DNA of 64,000 bases from Alteromonas stellipolaris (GTDB lineage Bacteria; Pseudomonadota; Gammaproteobacteria; Enterobacterales; Alteromonadaceae): contig NZ_CP013926.1 of assembly GCF_001562115.1 (NCBI RefSeq), forward strand, positions 3,038,001-3,102,000, written 5' to 3'. Under the pieces are notes generated by a model. It saw nothing but the letters and a program-made list of their open reading frames with translations, did not search any database and was not told the DNA's origin. The position numbers and the translations under genes are program-made. This document shows, in pieces, positions 9,242 through 18,000 of this stretch (position 1 is the first letter of the stretch; the number at the start of each line of letters is the position of its first letter).

Positions 9242-9343
9242 AAGGTGGGGATAGGGCTCCGTAAACACGCGGTAAATACTTCCCTGTACGCTCCGCCACC
9301 GCATCCATGCGGTGGAGGGTTTACTGCGCCCTTTCCCCACCTT
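9242..9343. repeat. 102-bp nested palindromic intergenic element
   Basis: The 25-base arms at 9242-9266 and 9319-9343 are imperfect inverted repeats: AAGGTGGGGATAGGGC against AAGGTGGGGAAAGGGC in the complement, and both end in GTAAAC. Inside is a perfect 20-bp hairpin (CCACCGCAT, CC, ATGCGGTGG) at 9296-9315. The element fills most of the 302-base gap between ribBX and ribH (9132-9433). The structure is that of a REP-like or small MITE-like dispersed repeat rather than a gene. I see no second copy in this window. The rest of the gap shows nothing I can name, and no FMN riboswitch. Confidence 0.7.
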
Positions 9344-9433
9344 TCCTATAAATTACTTACGTAAATTGCATTAGCTTGTGGTAATGACTTTTCGTGAACA
9401 GAGCCTTACCAAGAGCTTCTGATTTACCACCAC

Positions 9434-10534
9434 TTAGTCGTGTACGTACTCAACCACTTCTAGGCCATAGCCTGAAAGAGCATGGTATTTAATAGGTTTG
9501 CTTAGTAAGCGCATTTTTTGAACGCCGATAGAAGCTAAAATTTGGCTACCAACACCAATAGTGCGCGACGAGCCCTGCCAATCAGCACCGGTTGGACGCT
9601 CGCCTCTGTCTTCAGCAGCAAAGCGGCGAACCTGTTGTTCAATTTGTTCATCTTTACCAAGCAATACCAGAACACCGCCTTCATCAGCAATTTTTTGCAT
9701 ACCTTCAGATAAAGTAAGGGAACGATGAATACCACGAGTTGAGCCCAACAAATCACTGAAGGTGTTATGCAGATGCACGCGAACCAATGTCGGGTTTTCA
9801 GCTGTCACTTCCCCTTTTTTCAAAGCAAAGTGTAGCTGGTTATCAATACTGTCTTTAAAAGTATGAAGCTCGAAATCACCATACTCTGTAGGTAGGTTGC
9901 ACTGAGCAACTTTTTCAATAGTGGTTTCGTTTAAGTTTCTGTACTCGATTAAATCGGCAATGGTGCCAATTTTAAGGTCGTGTTTTTCGGCGAATTTCTC
10001 AAGTTCCGGACGACGTGCCATTGAGCCATCTTCATTTAAGATTTCAACGATAACACCGGCCGGCTCCAATCCTGCTAAGCGCGGTAAATCGACACCCGCT
10101 TCAGTATGCCCTGCACGGTTTAATACACCGCCTTCTTTCGCAATTAGCGGAAAAATATGACCTGGCTGGACTATATCAGTAGCTTTCGCTTCTTTAGCAA
10201 CGGCAGCTTTAATAGTAACCGCCCGATCTGCTGCTGAAATACCGGTAGTAACACCTGTTGCCGCTTCAATCGATACGGTGAAGTTAGTAGAAAACTGTGC
10301 TTCGTTTTTATCCACCATTAACGGCAGATTAAGGCGTCTACAGCGTGCTTCGGTCATAGGTAGACAAACTAAACCTCTGGCATGCGTAACCATAAAGTTT
10401 ATGGCTTCTGGCGTCACATGCTCTGCTGCCATAATAAGATCGCCTTCATTTTCGCGATCTTCATCATCCATCAAGATAACCATTTTACCTTGGCGAATGT
10501 CTTCAATAATTTCTTTCGAGGTGTTAAATGCCAT
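9434..10534 (-). CDS. ribB: 3,4-dihydroxy-2-butanone-4-phosphate synthase with degenerate RibA-like domain (RibBX type)
   Basis: The N-terminal half (residues 1 to about 205) is a complete DHBP synthase: [16 protein letters not shown] (metal and substrate acids), [16 protein letters not shown] and RAGHTEA are present. It makes the four-carbon unit of riboflavin from ribulose-5-phosphate. The C-terminal half resembles GTP cyclohydrolase II but lacks its three zinc cysteines: where GCHII has a conserved Cys-rich GD..RCDCG segment, this protein reads [14 protein letters not shown]. It is therefore probably not an active RibA, and a separate ribA is expected elsewhere. Length is 366 residues. It lies 22 bases after ribE and is often annotated ribBA. 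Confidence 0.93.
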   Translation of the reverse strand: MAFNTSKEIIEDIRQGKMVILMDDEDRENEGDLIMAAEHVTPEAINFMVTHARGLVCLPMTEARCRRLNLPLMVDKNEAQFSTNFTVSIEAATGVTTGISAADRAVTIKAAVAKEAKATDIVQPGHIFPLIAKEGGVLNRAGHTEAGVDLPRLAGLEPAGVIVEILNEDGSMARRPELEKFAEKHDLKIGTIADLIEYRNLNETTIEKVAQCNLPTEYGDFELHTFKDSIDNQLHFALKKGEVTAENPTLVRVHLHNTFSDLLGSTRGIHRSLTLSEGMQKIADEGGVLVLLGKDEQIEQQVRRFAAEDRGERPTGADWQGSSRTIGVGSQILASIGVQKMRLLSKPIKYHALSGYGLEVVEYVHD

Positions 10535-10556
10535 AGTTTTTATACTTCTTGTAGGG

Positions 10557-11219
10557 TTACTTTCTCAAAAATCCGTTCTCAGCCAAAAACGCCATATCAA
10601 TGTCTTTTGATATAGGTGATGCTGCTTTATCACCCATCATTAAGCGTTCAAGGTAACGTGCTATTACATCTACTTCTAAATTTACCGCGGTGCCCACTTC
10701 GTAATGTCCCATTACGGTTTCTTTCAACGTGTGAGGAATTATCCATAGCATAAACTCAGCACCGTTGACTTCATTTACCGTAAGGCTCACGCCATCAACA
10801 GTAATGCTGCCCTTATGAGCAATGTACTTGGCTAAAGATGTAGGTGCTTTTACCCAAAATTCAACATAGTCGGTGTGTTTTATAATTTTACTGATCTCGC
10901 CCACGCCATCGACGTGACCCGAAACAATGTGCCCGCCCAGTCTGTCAGTGGGTCGCATCGCCTTTTCAAGGTTCACCGTAGAACCCGTGCCGTAATGGGC
11001 AAAGCCGGTGAGCTTTATGGTTTCAGCAGACACATCAGCGCAATAATAATCGCTACCCATATCAGTCACGGTAAGGCATACCCCGTTGGTAGCGATACTG
11101 TCGCCAAGCGCAACATCGGCCATATCCAGTGTAGTTGATGAAACCGTTAACCGTATGTCACTACCACGGTTATCGAGTTTAGTAATCTTGCCTAAAGCTT
11201 GAATAATTCCAGTAAACAT
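10557..11219 (-). CDS. ribE: Riboflavin synthase, alpha subunit
   Basis: This 220-residue enzyme dismutates two 6,7-dimethyl-8-ribityllumazine molecules to riboflavin, the last step of the pathway. It starts with the diagnostic [10 protein letters not shown] and contains two tandem lumazine-binding barrels, each with a S-x-D/N-G-V-S/C-LTV element (ATNGVCLTV near residue 50 and TVDGVSLTV near 150), plus [12 protein letters not shown]. Length is normal. It lies 7 bases after ribD and 22 bases before ribBX, within one operon. The alternative symbol is ribC. Confidence 0.95.
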   Translation of the reverse strand: MFTGIIQALGKITKLDNRGSDIRLTVSSTTLDMADVALGDSIATNGVCLTVTDMGSDYYCADVSAETIKLTGFAHYGTGSTVNLEKAMRPTDRLGGHIVSGHVDGVGEISKIIKHTDYVEFWVKAPTSLAKYIAHKGSITVDGVSLTVNEVNGAEFMLWIIPHTLKETVMGHYEVGTAVNLEVDVIARYLERLMMGDKAASPISKDIDMAFLAENGFLRK

Positions 11220-11226
11220 AATGTTC

Positions 11227-12450
11227 CTATAAGGCTATTGAGGGCTGCTGAGGCGTGTTGAGACTGTAACGAAGCTTAATATCGTTACCTATTTGTCGAC
11301 TTTCAATCAGCGACAATTCAATAGCTTGATTCAATTCGGTAAAGGTGGGTAAAGATACCATACTCACCCCTTTGTCTCCCAACAGCTTAGGAGCTTGATA
11401 ACATATGAGTTCGTCTACTTCACCGGCCATCATCAAAGCACCAGCTAAACCTGGCCCTGCTTCTACCCACACTTCATTAAACTGCATGTCGCCTAACTGC
11501 AGCATAAGTTTACTGATATCCACTTTACCGTTCATCGCATCAACCGTTAGGTGTTGGCGATTATCCGTATCGGCGTTATGTTGGGTAGATGCCACAAAGG
11601 TGGGATGACCATCGTTCATGCACGTATAGTCCCTTGAGAGATCGTCGGCACTATTTACTATTACTCGCACTGGCTGGCGAATAGCCTCCAACGGGTAATG
11701 CGCAAACTTAGCTTCGCCTGCTCTCACTAATAGACTCGGGTTATCGGCTTTCACCGTCCCCGAACCTGTTAACACTGCGCAGCTTTGTGCACGGTAATGT
11801 TGTACATCTCTTCTGGCTTCTGACCCGGTTATCCATTGGCTGTTACCATTTTGAAGCGCAATTTTTCCATCCACACTTATGCCTAATTTCACTCGAACAT
11901 AAGGTTTACCTGTTAGCATACGCTTGATAAAACCTGGGTTCAAAGCGGCAGATTCTGCCGACATAATATCGGATGACACCTCAATGCCCGCATCTTGTAA
12001 CATGCGAATACCATTACCGCTGACATTGGGGTTCGGATCAGTCATGGCAATGACCACTCGCGAGACTTGTGCTTTTATCAGTGCTTCTGCGCAGGGGGGC
12101 GTTCGTCCGTAATGACTACAAGGCTCTAGTGTCACATAAGCTGTAGCGCCCTTTGCGCTTTTCCCAGCTTCACGAAGGGCATGAATTTCGGCATGCGGTG
12201 TACCGGCTTGAATATGTACACCTTGACCAATAGATTCATTGTTATTATTAACAATGACACAGCCAACACGGGGATTAGGAGAAGTAGTAAATTGCCCTTT
12301 TTGCGCCAGTCGAATGGCTTTGGCCATCCAATAATAGTCAATTTCAACCGCCCTACTAGGCAATTCATTGATTGAACGACTACTGTGTTTTTTGCCTAAG
12401 TCGGTGTTTGAGCCGCTATTTACATGCGCATGGGTAGTATTAATTGACAC
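11227..12450 (-). CDS. ribD: Bifunctional riboflavin deaminase/reductase RibD
   Basis: A 407-residue two-domain enzyme. The N-terminal cytidine-deaminase-like zinc domain has HAEIHAL and PCSHYGRTPPC; the C-terminal reductase has VKLGISVDGKIAL, GSGTVKADNPSL and EAGPGLAGAL. Together they deaminate and reduce the GTP-derived pyrimidine. Relative to E. coli RibD there are about 36 extra N-terminal residues before EIDYYWMAKAIRLA. The GTG at 12450 is taken as start because it follows nrdR by 14 bases, but a later start (TTG about 28 codons in, or ATG at codon 42) cannot be excluded. Confidence 0.93.
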   Translation of the reverse strand: MSINTTHAHVNSGSNTDLGKKHSSRSINELPSRAVEIDYYWMAKAIRLAQKGQFTTSPNPRVGCVIVNNNNESIGQGVHIQAGTPHAEIHALREAGKSAKGATAYVTLEPCSHYGRTPPCAEALIKAQVSRVVIAMTDPNPNVSGNGIRMLQDAGIEVSSDIMSAESAALNPGFIKRMLTGKPYVRVKLGISVDGKIALQNGNSQWITGSEARRDVQHYRAQSCAVLTGSGTVKADNPSLLVRAGEAKFAHYPLEAIRQPVRVIVNSADDLSRDYTCMNDGHPTFVASTQHNADTDNRQHLTVDAMNGKVDISKLMLQLGDMQFNEVWVEAGPGLAGALMMAGEVDELICYQAPKLLGDKGVSMVSLPTFTELNQAIELSLIESRQIGNDIKLRYSLNTPQQPSIAL

Positions 12451-12464
12451 TGCATATCCCGTGG

Positions 12465-12914
12465 TTAATCCCCTAGTCTGGCTATTTCCTCACCAAACTC
12501 TCGGATATCTTCAAAGGAACGATAAACAGAGGCAAACCGAACATAAGCGACCTTATCTAGCTCTTTGAGCGCTTTCATAATAAGGTTGCCTAGCAGTTCA
12601 CTCCCCACTTCTCGTTCGCCAGTTGCCCGAAGCTCTGACTTAAGCGACAAGATACACTGTTCAACTTTTTCTGTACTCACTGGGCGTTTTTCTAGCGCGC
12701 GCTGTAAGCCTGCACGAAGCTTATCTTCGTTGAAAGGCTCTCGCGAGCCATCACGTTTGATAACACGTGGCATCACAAGTTCTGCACTTTCGAAGGTAGT
12801 AAAACGTTCGTGACACATTGCGCATTCACGACGTCTGCGCACCTGATGCCCCTCTGCCACTAGGCGAGAGTCAATCACTTTTGTTTCTTGTGCTGAACAA
12901 AAGGGGCAAAACAT
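12465..12914 (-). CDS. nrdR: Transcriptional repressor NrdR
   Basis: This 149-residue repressor of ribonucleotide reductase genes has an N-terminal zinc ribbon (CPFC near residue 3 and CAMC near residue 31, with [17 protein letters not shown]) and an ATP-cone domain ([19 protein letters not shown]) that senses ATP/dATP. Length is normal for the family. It lies between glyA and ribD, its usual place in gammaproteobacteria; an imperfect stem-loop separates it from glyA. Confidence 0.96.
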   Translation of the reverse strand: MFCPFCSAQETKVIDSRLVAEGHQVRRRRECAMCHERFTTFESAELVMPRVIKRDGSREPFNEDKLRAGLQRALEKRPVSTEKVEQCILSLKSELRATGEREVGSELLGNLIMKALKELDKVAYVRFASVYRSFEDIREFGEEIARLGD

Positions 12915-12941
12915 GAGCGATCCTTAACTTACTTTTTACTA

Positions 12942-12973
12942 CGCGTTAGCCTTTGATTTAAAAGACTAACGCG
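12942..12973 (-). other. Stem-loop between glyA and nrdR
   Basis: CGCGTTAG...CTAACGCG frames an inner CTTT/AAAG pairing, giving a stem of about 12 bp with one mismatch around a small loop. It has no T-run on the minus strand, so it is more likely an mRNA stability or processing structure, or a weak attenuator, than a full terminator. Confidence 0.45.
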
Positions 12974-12997
12974 CGGTAACTTTCTTATCTAGGTTGC

Positions 12998-14254
12998 TTA
13001 CGCGTAAACAGGGAACTGTTCACAAAGGGCAACCACTTCACTTTTAACACGGTCGATAACGCTGTCATCACCCATGTTATCTAGCACATCACAAATCCAT
13101 GTAGCAACCTGTTTGGCTTGTTCTTCTTTAAAGCCACGACGAGTAATCGCTGGGCTACCGATACGCAATCCGCTGGTAACAAACGGTGAGCGAGGATCGT
13201 TAGGAACCGAGTTTTTGTTAACCGTAATGTTAGCAGAACCAAGAGCAGCATCAGCCTCTTTACCCGTAATATCTTTATCGATAAGGTCTAGTAAGAACAA
13301 ATGGTTTTCAGTGCCATTAGATACAATTTTGTATCCGCGCTCTTGCATTACCGCCACCATGGCTTTTGCGTTCGCAACAACCTGTGTTTGATATTCTTTA
13401 AAGTCTGGCTGAAGTGCTTCTTTAAACGCTACTGCTTTTGCTGCAATAACATGGCACAAAGGACCACCTTGGTTGCCAGGGAATACTGAGCTTTGAAGCT
13501 TTTTATAAATGGCTTCGTCACCACATGCTGACAAAATTAGTCCGCTACGTGGGCCCGCTAGGGTTTTATGCGTGGTGGTTGTCACTACGTGTGCGTGTGG
13601 CAGTGGGTTAGGATAAACACCCGCCGCAATCAAACCGGCAACGTGCGCCATATCAACTAACAGGAAAGCACCTACGCTGTCGGCAATTTCACGGAATTTT
13701 GCCCAATCAACAACACCTGAATAAGCTGAGAAACCACCAATAATCATTTTCGGTTTGTGTTCTTCTGCTAACGCAGCAACTTGTTCGTAATCGATTTCGC
13801 CAGTTTCGTGGTTCAAACCATACTGAACAGCATTGTAGGTTTTGCCCGAAAAGTTAACGTGAGAACCATGCGTTAAATGACCACCTTCAGAAAGGCTCAT
13901 ACCAAGTACAGTATCGCCAGCATCAAGCAATGCCATAAATACGGCAGAGTTAGCTTGTGAACCTGAGTGAGGCTGTACGTTAGCGTAATCGGCACCGAAA
14001 AGTTCTTTGGCACGATCGATAGCCAGTTGCTCTACCACGTCTACGTGCTCACAACCGCCGTAATAACGCTTACCAGGATAGCCTTCAGCGTACTTATTAG
14101 TAAGCTGAGAACCCTGCGCTTCCATAACACGTGGACTACAGTAGTTTTCAGAGGCGATAAGTTCGATATGCTGTTCCTGACGGACAACTTCTTTTGCCAT
14201 TGCATCGGCTAATTCTGGGTCAAAGTCAGCGATATTCATTTCGCGAGGTAACAT
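12998..14254 (-). CDS. glyA: Serine hydroxymethyltransferase
   Basis: A 418-residue PLP enzyme that interconverts serine and glycine and charges tetrahydrofolate with one-carbon units. Family motifs: [54 protein letters not shown], and the PLP-lysine segment [16 protein letters not shown]. Length matches E. coli GlyA (417). A GGAGCCCTC sequence precedes the ATG closely. It is the first gene of the run leading through nrdR to pgpA, with its own upstream region at 14255-14389. Confidence 0.97.
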   Translation of the reverse strand: MLPREMNIADFDPELADAMAKEVVRQEQHIELIASENYCSPRVMEAQGSQLTNKYAEGYPGKRYYGGCEHVDVVEQLAIDRAKELFGADYANVQPHSGSQANSAVFMALLDAGDTVLGMSLSEGGHLTHGSHVNFSGKTYNAVQYGLNHETGEIDYEQVAALAEEHKPKMIIGGFSAYSGVVDWAKFREIADSVGAFLLVDMAHVAGLIAAGVYPNPLPHAHVVTTTTHKTLAGPRSGLILSACGDEAIYKKLQSSVFPGNQGGPLCHVIAAKAVAFKEALQPDFKEYQTQVVANAKAMVAVMQERGYKIVSNGTENHLFLLDLIDKDITGKEADAALGSANITVNKNSVPNDPRSPFVTSGLRIGSPAITRRGFKEEQAKQVATWICDVLDNMGDDSVIDRVKSEVVALCEQFPVYA

Positions 14255-14389
14255 GAGGGCTCCTTAACGGCATTGATTGATGGCTTGTTCGTGGCATATT
14301 CTAGTCATTTTCAAGGGCTTGTATACCGCTTTATGACCAATTTAATTTAAATGGCGCAGGTTTAACGTAACGCCTGCGCTCCATTGAGA

Positions 14390-15418
14390 TCAGACCTGTT
14401 TTTCTAGCGCCTTAACGCGGTCAAATAAACTGCCTATTTTTTGCAGTCTTATGGTATTTCGCTTCCATTCTCGGTTAGACGTGGCCGGCTGACCTGAAGA
14501 ATAAACTCCTGGCTCGGTGATATCTTGGACAATCATGGAGTAACCGGTAACTTGTACTTTATCGCAAATACTAATGTGGCCATTAATGCCCACGCCGCCG
14601 CCAATAATTACGTGCTTACCGATATGACAGCTGCCCGCAATACCAGTGGCGCCGCATATACAAGAATGATCGCCAATAATACAGTTATGACCCACTTGCA
14701 CTTGGTTGTCGATTATCACGTTGGTGCCTAAAACAGTGTCTTCCATGGCACCACGGTCGATGCTGCTACTTGCGCCAATTTGACTGTCATCACCAATGCG
14801 AACAGAGCCGGTTTGTGGGATAGGAAGCCATACACCTTTATCGTTTGCGTAGCCAAAGCCTGCTGCTCCAATGACCGTTTGGCTATGAACCGTAACCCGC
14901 TTACCTATTATCACGTCATGATAAATGGTTACGTTTGGGTGAATAACACTGCCTTCACCAATGCGTGTACCTTTGCGAATAACTGTATTGGCACCAATAG
15001 TTACGCGGTCACCAAGTATGACGTTATCTTCAATAATCACATTGTGACCTAACGACACATCACTACCAATATTGGCCGACGATGCAATCACAGCGGTTTC
15101 GGCAATACCGCTTGCAACGACTGGCGTGGTGTCGAAAAGCTGTGCGATGCGTGCGAACGCTGCGTGAGGGTTGTCTACCACAAGCGCTGGGCACGGTGCC
15201 GTGTCTTTTAAACTGCTGTGAAGAATAACCGCACCGGCAGAGGTATCGCTTAACTGTGATTTATATTTCGGATTAGTAAGAAATGAGATTTGATGGCTGG
15301 CAGCGCCTGCCAGCGTTCCTACCGCAGAGATAACGACACAGCCGTCTCCCTCTACAACACCGCCTACATGGCTGGCAAGTTCCGATAGGCTGTAAGGACG
15401 TTTGTTCATTGTAGTCAT
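14390..15418 (-). CDS. lpxD: UDP-3-O-(3-hydroxyacyl)glucosamine N-acyltransferase
   Basis: This 342-residue hexapeptide-repeat acyltransferase adds the N-linked 3-hydroxyacyl chain in lipid A synthesis. The N-terminal uridine-binding domain (SFLTNPKYKSQL, VVDNPHAAFARIA) is followed by left-handed beta-helix repeats, the TIYHDVIIG and GAAGFGYANDKGVW segments, and the catalytic histidine in NQVQVGHN (His244). The C-terminal helices end in LFDRVKALEKQ. It stands alone, with none of the usual bamA-skp-lpxD-fabZ-lpxA neighbours, and could be a second copy. ATG three codons downstream (MNKRPYS) is an alternative start. Confidence 0.88.
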   Translation of the reverse strand: MTTMNKRPYSLSELASHVGGVVEGDGCVVISAVGTLAGAASHQISFLTNPKYKSQLSDTSAGAVILHSSLKDTAPCPALVVDNPHAAFARIAQLFDTTPVVASGIAETAVIASSANIGSDVSLGHNVIIEDNVILGDRVTIGANTVIRKGTRIGEGSVIHPNVTIYHDVIIGKRVTVHSQTVIGAAGFGYANDKGVWLPIPQTGSVRIGDDSQIGASSSIDRGAMEDTVLGTNVIIDNQVQVGHNCIIGDHSCICGATGIAGSCHIGKHVIIGGGVGINGHISICDKVQVTGYSMIVQDITEPGVYSSGQPATSNREWKRNTIRLQKIGSLFDRVKALEKQV

Positions 15419-15630
15419 ACAGTGAATACCTATTTTTTCATTAAAGCGTATGCTAGCGAAGTTTACCTTAATTTGTTAAAGGTGACCGCCGTATTATTCG
15501 TACTTTTCGCCTTCTTTTTACTTCAATTGAACAAAATACCATCAAGCATGAGGTTGTATGGCGGTTCGCACTGGCACAGACTATCCTGTTACGAGTACAA
15601 TGATGCTTTATTTTCTGGCAAGGACACAGC

Positions 15631-17298
15631 ATGGCTCAATACGTTTATAGTATGCATCGCGTGGGTAAAATTGTTCCACCGAACCGTCAAATTCTTAAAA
15701 ATATCTCTCTTAGTTTTTTCCCCGGCGCAAAAATTGGCGTATTGGGTTTAAACGGTTCTGGTAAATCTACCTTACTACGCATCATGGCTGGGTTAGACAC
15801 CGAGATTGAAGGTGAAGCACGCCCTCAACCAGGCCTTAAAATAGGCTACCTGCCTCAGGAGCCACAACTAGACGAATCGAAAGATGTTCGCGGAAACGTG
15901 GAAGAAGCGTTAGCCGATGTTAAACACGCACTAACCCGTCTAGATGAAGTTTATGCCGCTTACGCAGAAGCTGATGCCGACTTCGACGCCCTTGCAAAAG
16001 AACAAGGCGAACTTGAAGCGATTATTCAGTCGAAAGACGGGCATAACTTAGAGAATACCTTAAACCGTGCTGCTGAAGCCCTTCGTCTTCCTGCATGGGA
16101 TGCAGACGTTAGCAAGTTATCAGGTGGTGAGCGCCGCCGTGTTGCTTTATGCCGTTTGTTACTCGAAAAGCCAGAAATGCTACTTCTTGATGAACCCACC
16201 AACCACTTGGATGCTGAATCTGTTGCTTGGTTAGAACGTTTCCTTCACGATTATGAAGGCACGGTAGTGGCCATTACCCATGATAGATACTTCCTTGATA
16301 ATGTTGCAGGCTGGATATTAGAACTCGACCGTGGTGAAGGTATTCCATGGGAAGGTAACTATTCTTCTTGGTTGGAACAAAAAGACCAACGTTTACAGCA
16401 AGAAGAGCGCAGTGAAAATGCCCGTCAAAAGAGTATTAGACAAGAACTCGAGTGGGTTCGCTCTAATCCAAAAGGCCGCCATGCAAAAAGCAAAGCGCGT
16501 ATGGCTCGTTTTGAAGAAATGTCCACGGGTGATTACCAAAAACGTAACGAAACTAACGAACTCTTCATTCCGCCTGGTGAACGTTTAGGTGACAAGGTTA
16601 TAGAAGTTGAACATCTTAATAAGTCTTATGGTGAACGTGTACTTATTGACGACTTGTCGTTTAAAGTTCCTAAAGGGGCAATTGTAGGGATTGTCGGGCC
16701 AAACGGTGCGGGTAAATCTACCCTATTTAGAATGCTTACCGGCGCAGAGCAACCTGATTCAGGCGATATTAGCTTGGGTGACTCTGTGAAAATTGCTAGC
16801 GTAGAGCAGTTTCGCGATCATATGAATGAAAACACCACGGTATTTAAAGAAATTTCAGAAGAACAAGATATTATTCGTATTGGTAACTTCGAAATTAATA
16901 GCCGCGCATATTGCAGCCGCTTTAACTTTAAAGGCAACGATCAGCAGAAGTTTATTAAAGACTTGTCTGGTGGTGAACGAAACCGTGTGCATTTAGCCAA
17001 GCTGTTAAAAGCTGGCGGCAACGTGTTGCTACTCGATGAACCAACCAATGACTTGGATGTTGAAACCTTACGAGCACTTGAGAATGCCTTATTGGAATTC
17101 CCAGGCTGCGCCATGGTTATTTCCCATGATAGATGGTTCTTAGATAGGGTTGCCACACACATCATGGATTACCGCGACGAAGGTAACATTAACTTCTTTG
17201 AAGGTAACTACTCTGACTACGAAACTTGGCTTAAGGCTGAATTCGGGCAAGATGCGGTGGAACCTCACAGACTAAAATACAAGCGCATAGCCAAATAG
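15631..17298 (+). CDS. ettA: Energy-dependent translational throttle protein EttA
   Basis: A 555-residue ABC-F ATPase without membrane domains that binds the ribosomal E site and gates entry into elongation according to ATP/ADP. Two ABC cassettes are visible: Walker A GLNGSGKST with LSGGERRRVALCRLLL, and GPNGAGKST with LSGGERNRVHLAKLL, each with an LLLDEPTN Walker B. The arm insertion in the first cassette and a charged linker (ELEWVRSNPKGRHAKSKAR) match EttA rather than Uup. AAGGA precedes the ATG. A terminator follows at 17444. E. coli ettA is likewise near radA and serB. Confidence 0.96.
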   Translation: MAQYVYSMHRVGKIVPPNRQILKNISLSFFPGAKIGVLGLNGSGKSTLLRIMAGLDTEIEGEARPQPGLKIGYLPQEPQLDESKDVRGNVEEALADVKHALTRLDEVYAAYAEADADFDALAKEQGELEAIIQSKDGHNLENTLNRAAEALRLPAWDADVSKLSGGERRRVALCRLLLEKPEMLLLDEPTNHLDAESVAWLERFLHDYEGTVVAITHDRYFLDNVAGWILELDRGEGIPWEGNYSSWLEQKDQRLQQEERSENARQKSIRQELEWVRSNPKGRHAKSKARMARFEEMSTGDYQKRNETNELFIPPGERLGDKVIEVEHLNKSYGERVLIDDLSFKVPKGAIVGIVGPNGAGKSTLFRMLTGAEQPDSGDISLGDSVKIASVEQFRDHMNENTTVFKEISEEQDIIRIGNFEINSRAYCSRFNFKGNDQQKFIKDLSGGERNRVHLAKLLKAGGNVLLLDEPTNDLDVETLRALENALLEFPGCAMVISHDRWFLDRVATHIMDYRDEGNINFFEGNYSDYETWLKAEFGQDAVEPHRLKYKRIAK

Positions 17299-17443
17299 TT
17301 TGTCTGAAAGCCGTTGATGTAAAGCGATTATTGGCCGCAGTTATTGGTAGCCGTTATGAAAAGAAACCTGCATAAAAACGCGCACACGAACATAGTATTA
17401 TAAGTACTGTTATAAGCACTAAAATTGGTTTTCTACATAATAT

Positions 17444-17472
17444 AAAACGGGCTTATATAAGCCCGTTTTTTT
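17444..17472 (+). terminator. Terminator after ettA
   Basis: AAAACGGGCTTA pairs with TAAGCCCGTTTT around a two-base centre, followed by a T-run. It lies about 145 bases after the ettA stop and before the small PilZ gene. Confidence 0.85.
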
Positions 17473-17514
17473 ATGTCGTGCTGGCTAGCTTTATACCACT
17501 ACACTTATTGCTAG

Positions 17515-17543
17515 TTGCCTTGTGTACTAACATCACTAATACT
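17515..17543 (+). promoter_or_regulatory. Candidate sigma-70 promoter of the small PilZ gene
   Basis: TTGCCT at 17515-17520 and AATACT at 17538-17543 are 17 bases apart and about 35 bases before the ATG. They lie after the ettA terminator, so a separate promoter is expected here. The match is read by eye only. Confidence 0.4.
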
Positions 17544-17577
17544 GAGTGAATCAAAGATTTTCTAGCTTGAGGAATTT

Positions 17578-18000
17578 ATGTCGGACAAACGCTTATTTAC
17601 ACGTATTCCATTGGCCGTAAAAGGAACACTTGCTCATCATGATAAGCACATTGATGTCATTATTATTGACGTCTCGCTTCAAGGCGTAAAATTAAGCGCA
17701 AACGAAGATGCACTTAACGAATTACCTTTCGATAGTCACGATCCTTATACCGCCACATTTAGAGCCAATGAAGACAGCCCCGTTATCACCTTGCATATTG
17801 AGCAACTGTATCGGCAGAATGATAGCCGCAAAGATTCAGTATCTTTAGGCTGCAAAGTATCTCAAATGGACGTAGACAGCATAAGCGCACTGAGGCGCTT
17901 AATACTGCTAAATAGTCAAGATGCTGACTTAAATGAAAAGGAATTAAACGCACTGATTGAAGCGGTTTATTCTAATGCGTCTAACGCATCGCTGAGCTGA
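17578..18000 (+). CDS. Single-domain PilZ protein (probable c-di-GMP receptor)
   Basis: A 140-residue protein made largely of one PilZ domain. The c-di-GMP-binding signature is intact: RLFTR (RxxxR, residues 5-9) and DVSLQG (DxSxxG, near residues 31-36). The C-terminal third is helical and has no known partner domain. AGGAATTT just before the ATG is a good ribosome-binding site. Its last 34 bases overlap the 3' end of radA on the other strand. Proteins of this kind report c-di-GMP level to motility, adhesion or exopolysaccharide systems; the actual target cannot be read from the sequence. Confidence 0.85.
   Translation: MSDKRLFTRIPLAVKGTLAHHDKHIDVIIIDVSLQGVKLSANEDALNELPFDSHDPYTATFRANEDSPVITLHIEQLYRQNDSRKDSVSLGCKVSQMDVDSISALRRLILLNSQDADLNEKELNALIEAVYSNASNASLS

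Noticed and set aside
9132..9308. 59-codon N-terminal extension of ribH
   Set aside because: It reads through the palindromic element, has no lumazine synthase similarity, and ATG 9131 gives the family length.
9132..9433. FMN riboswitch in the gap between ribBX and ribH
   Set aside because: The conserved FMN-aptamer core segments are not visible; the structure there is a nested palindromic element, and its position is downstream of ribBX rather than upstream.
15422..15751. A 109-codon frame upstream of and overlapping ettA
   Set aside because: It overlaps the ettA start in another frame, has no recognisable motif or ribosome-binding site, and looks like a chance frame.
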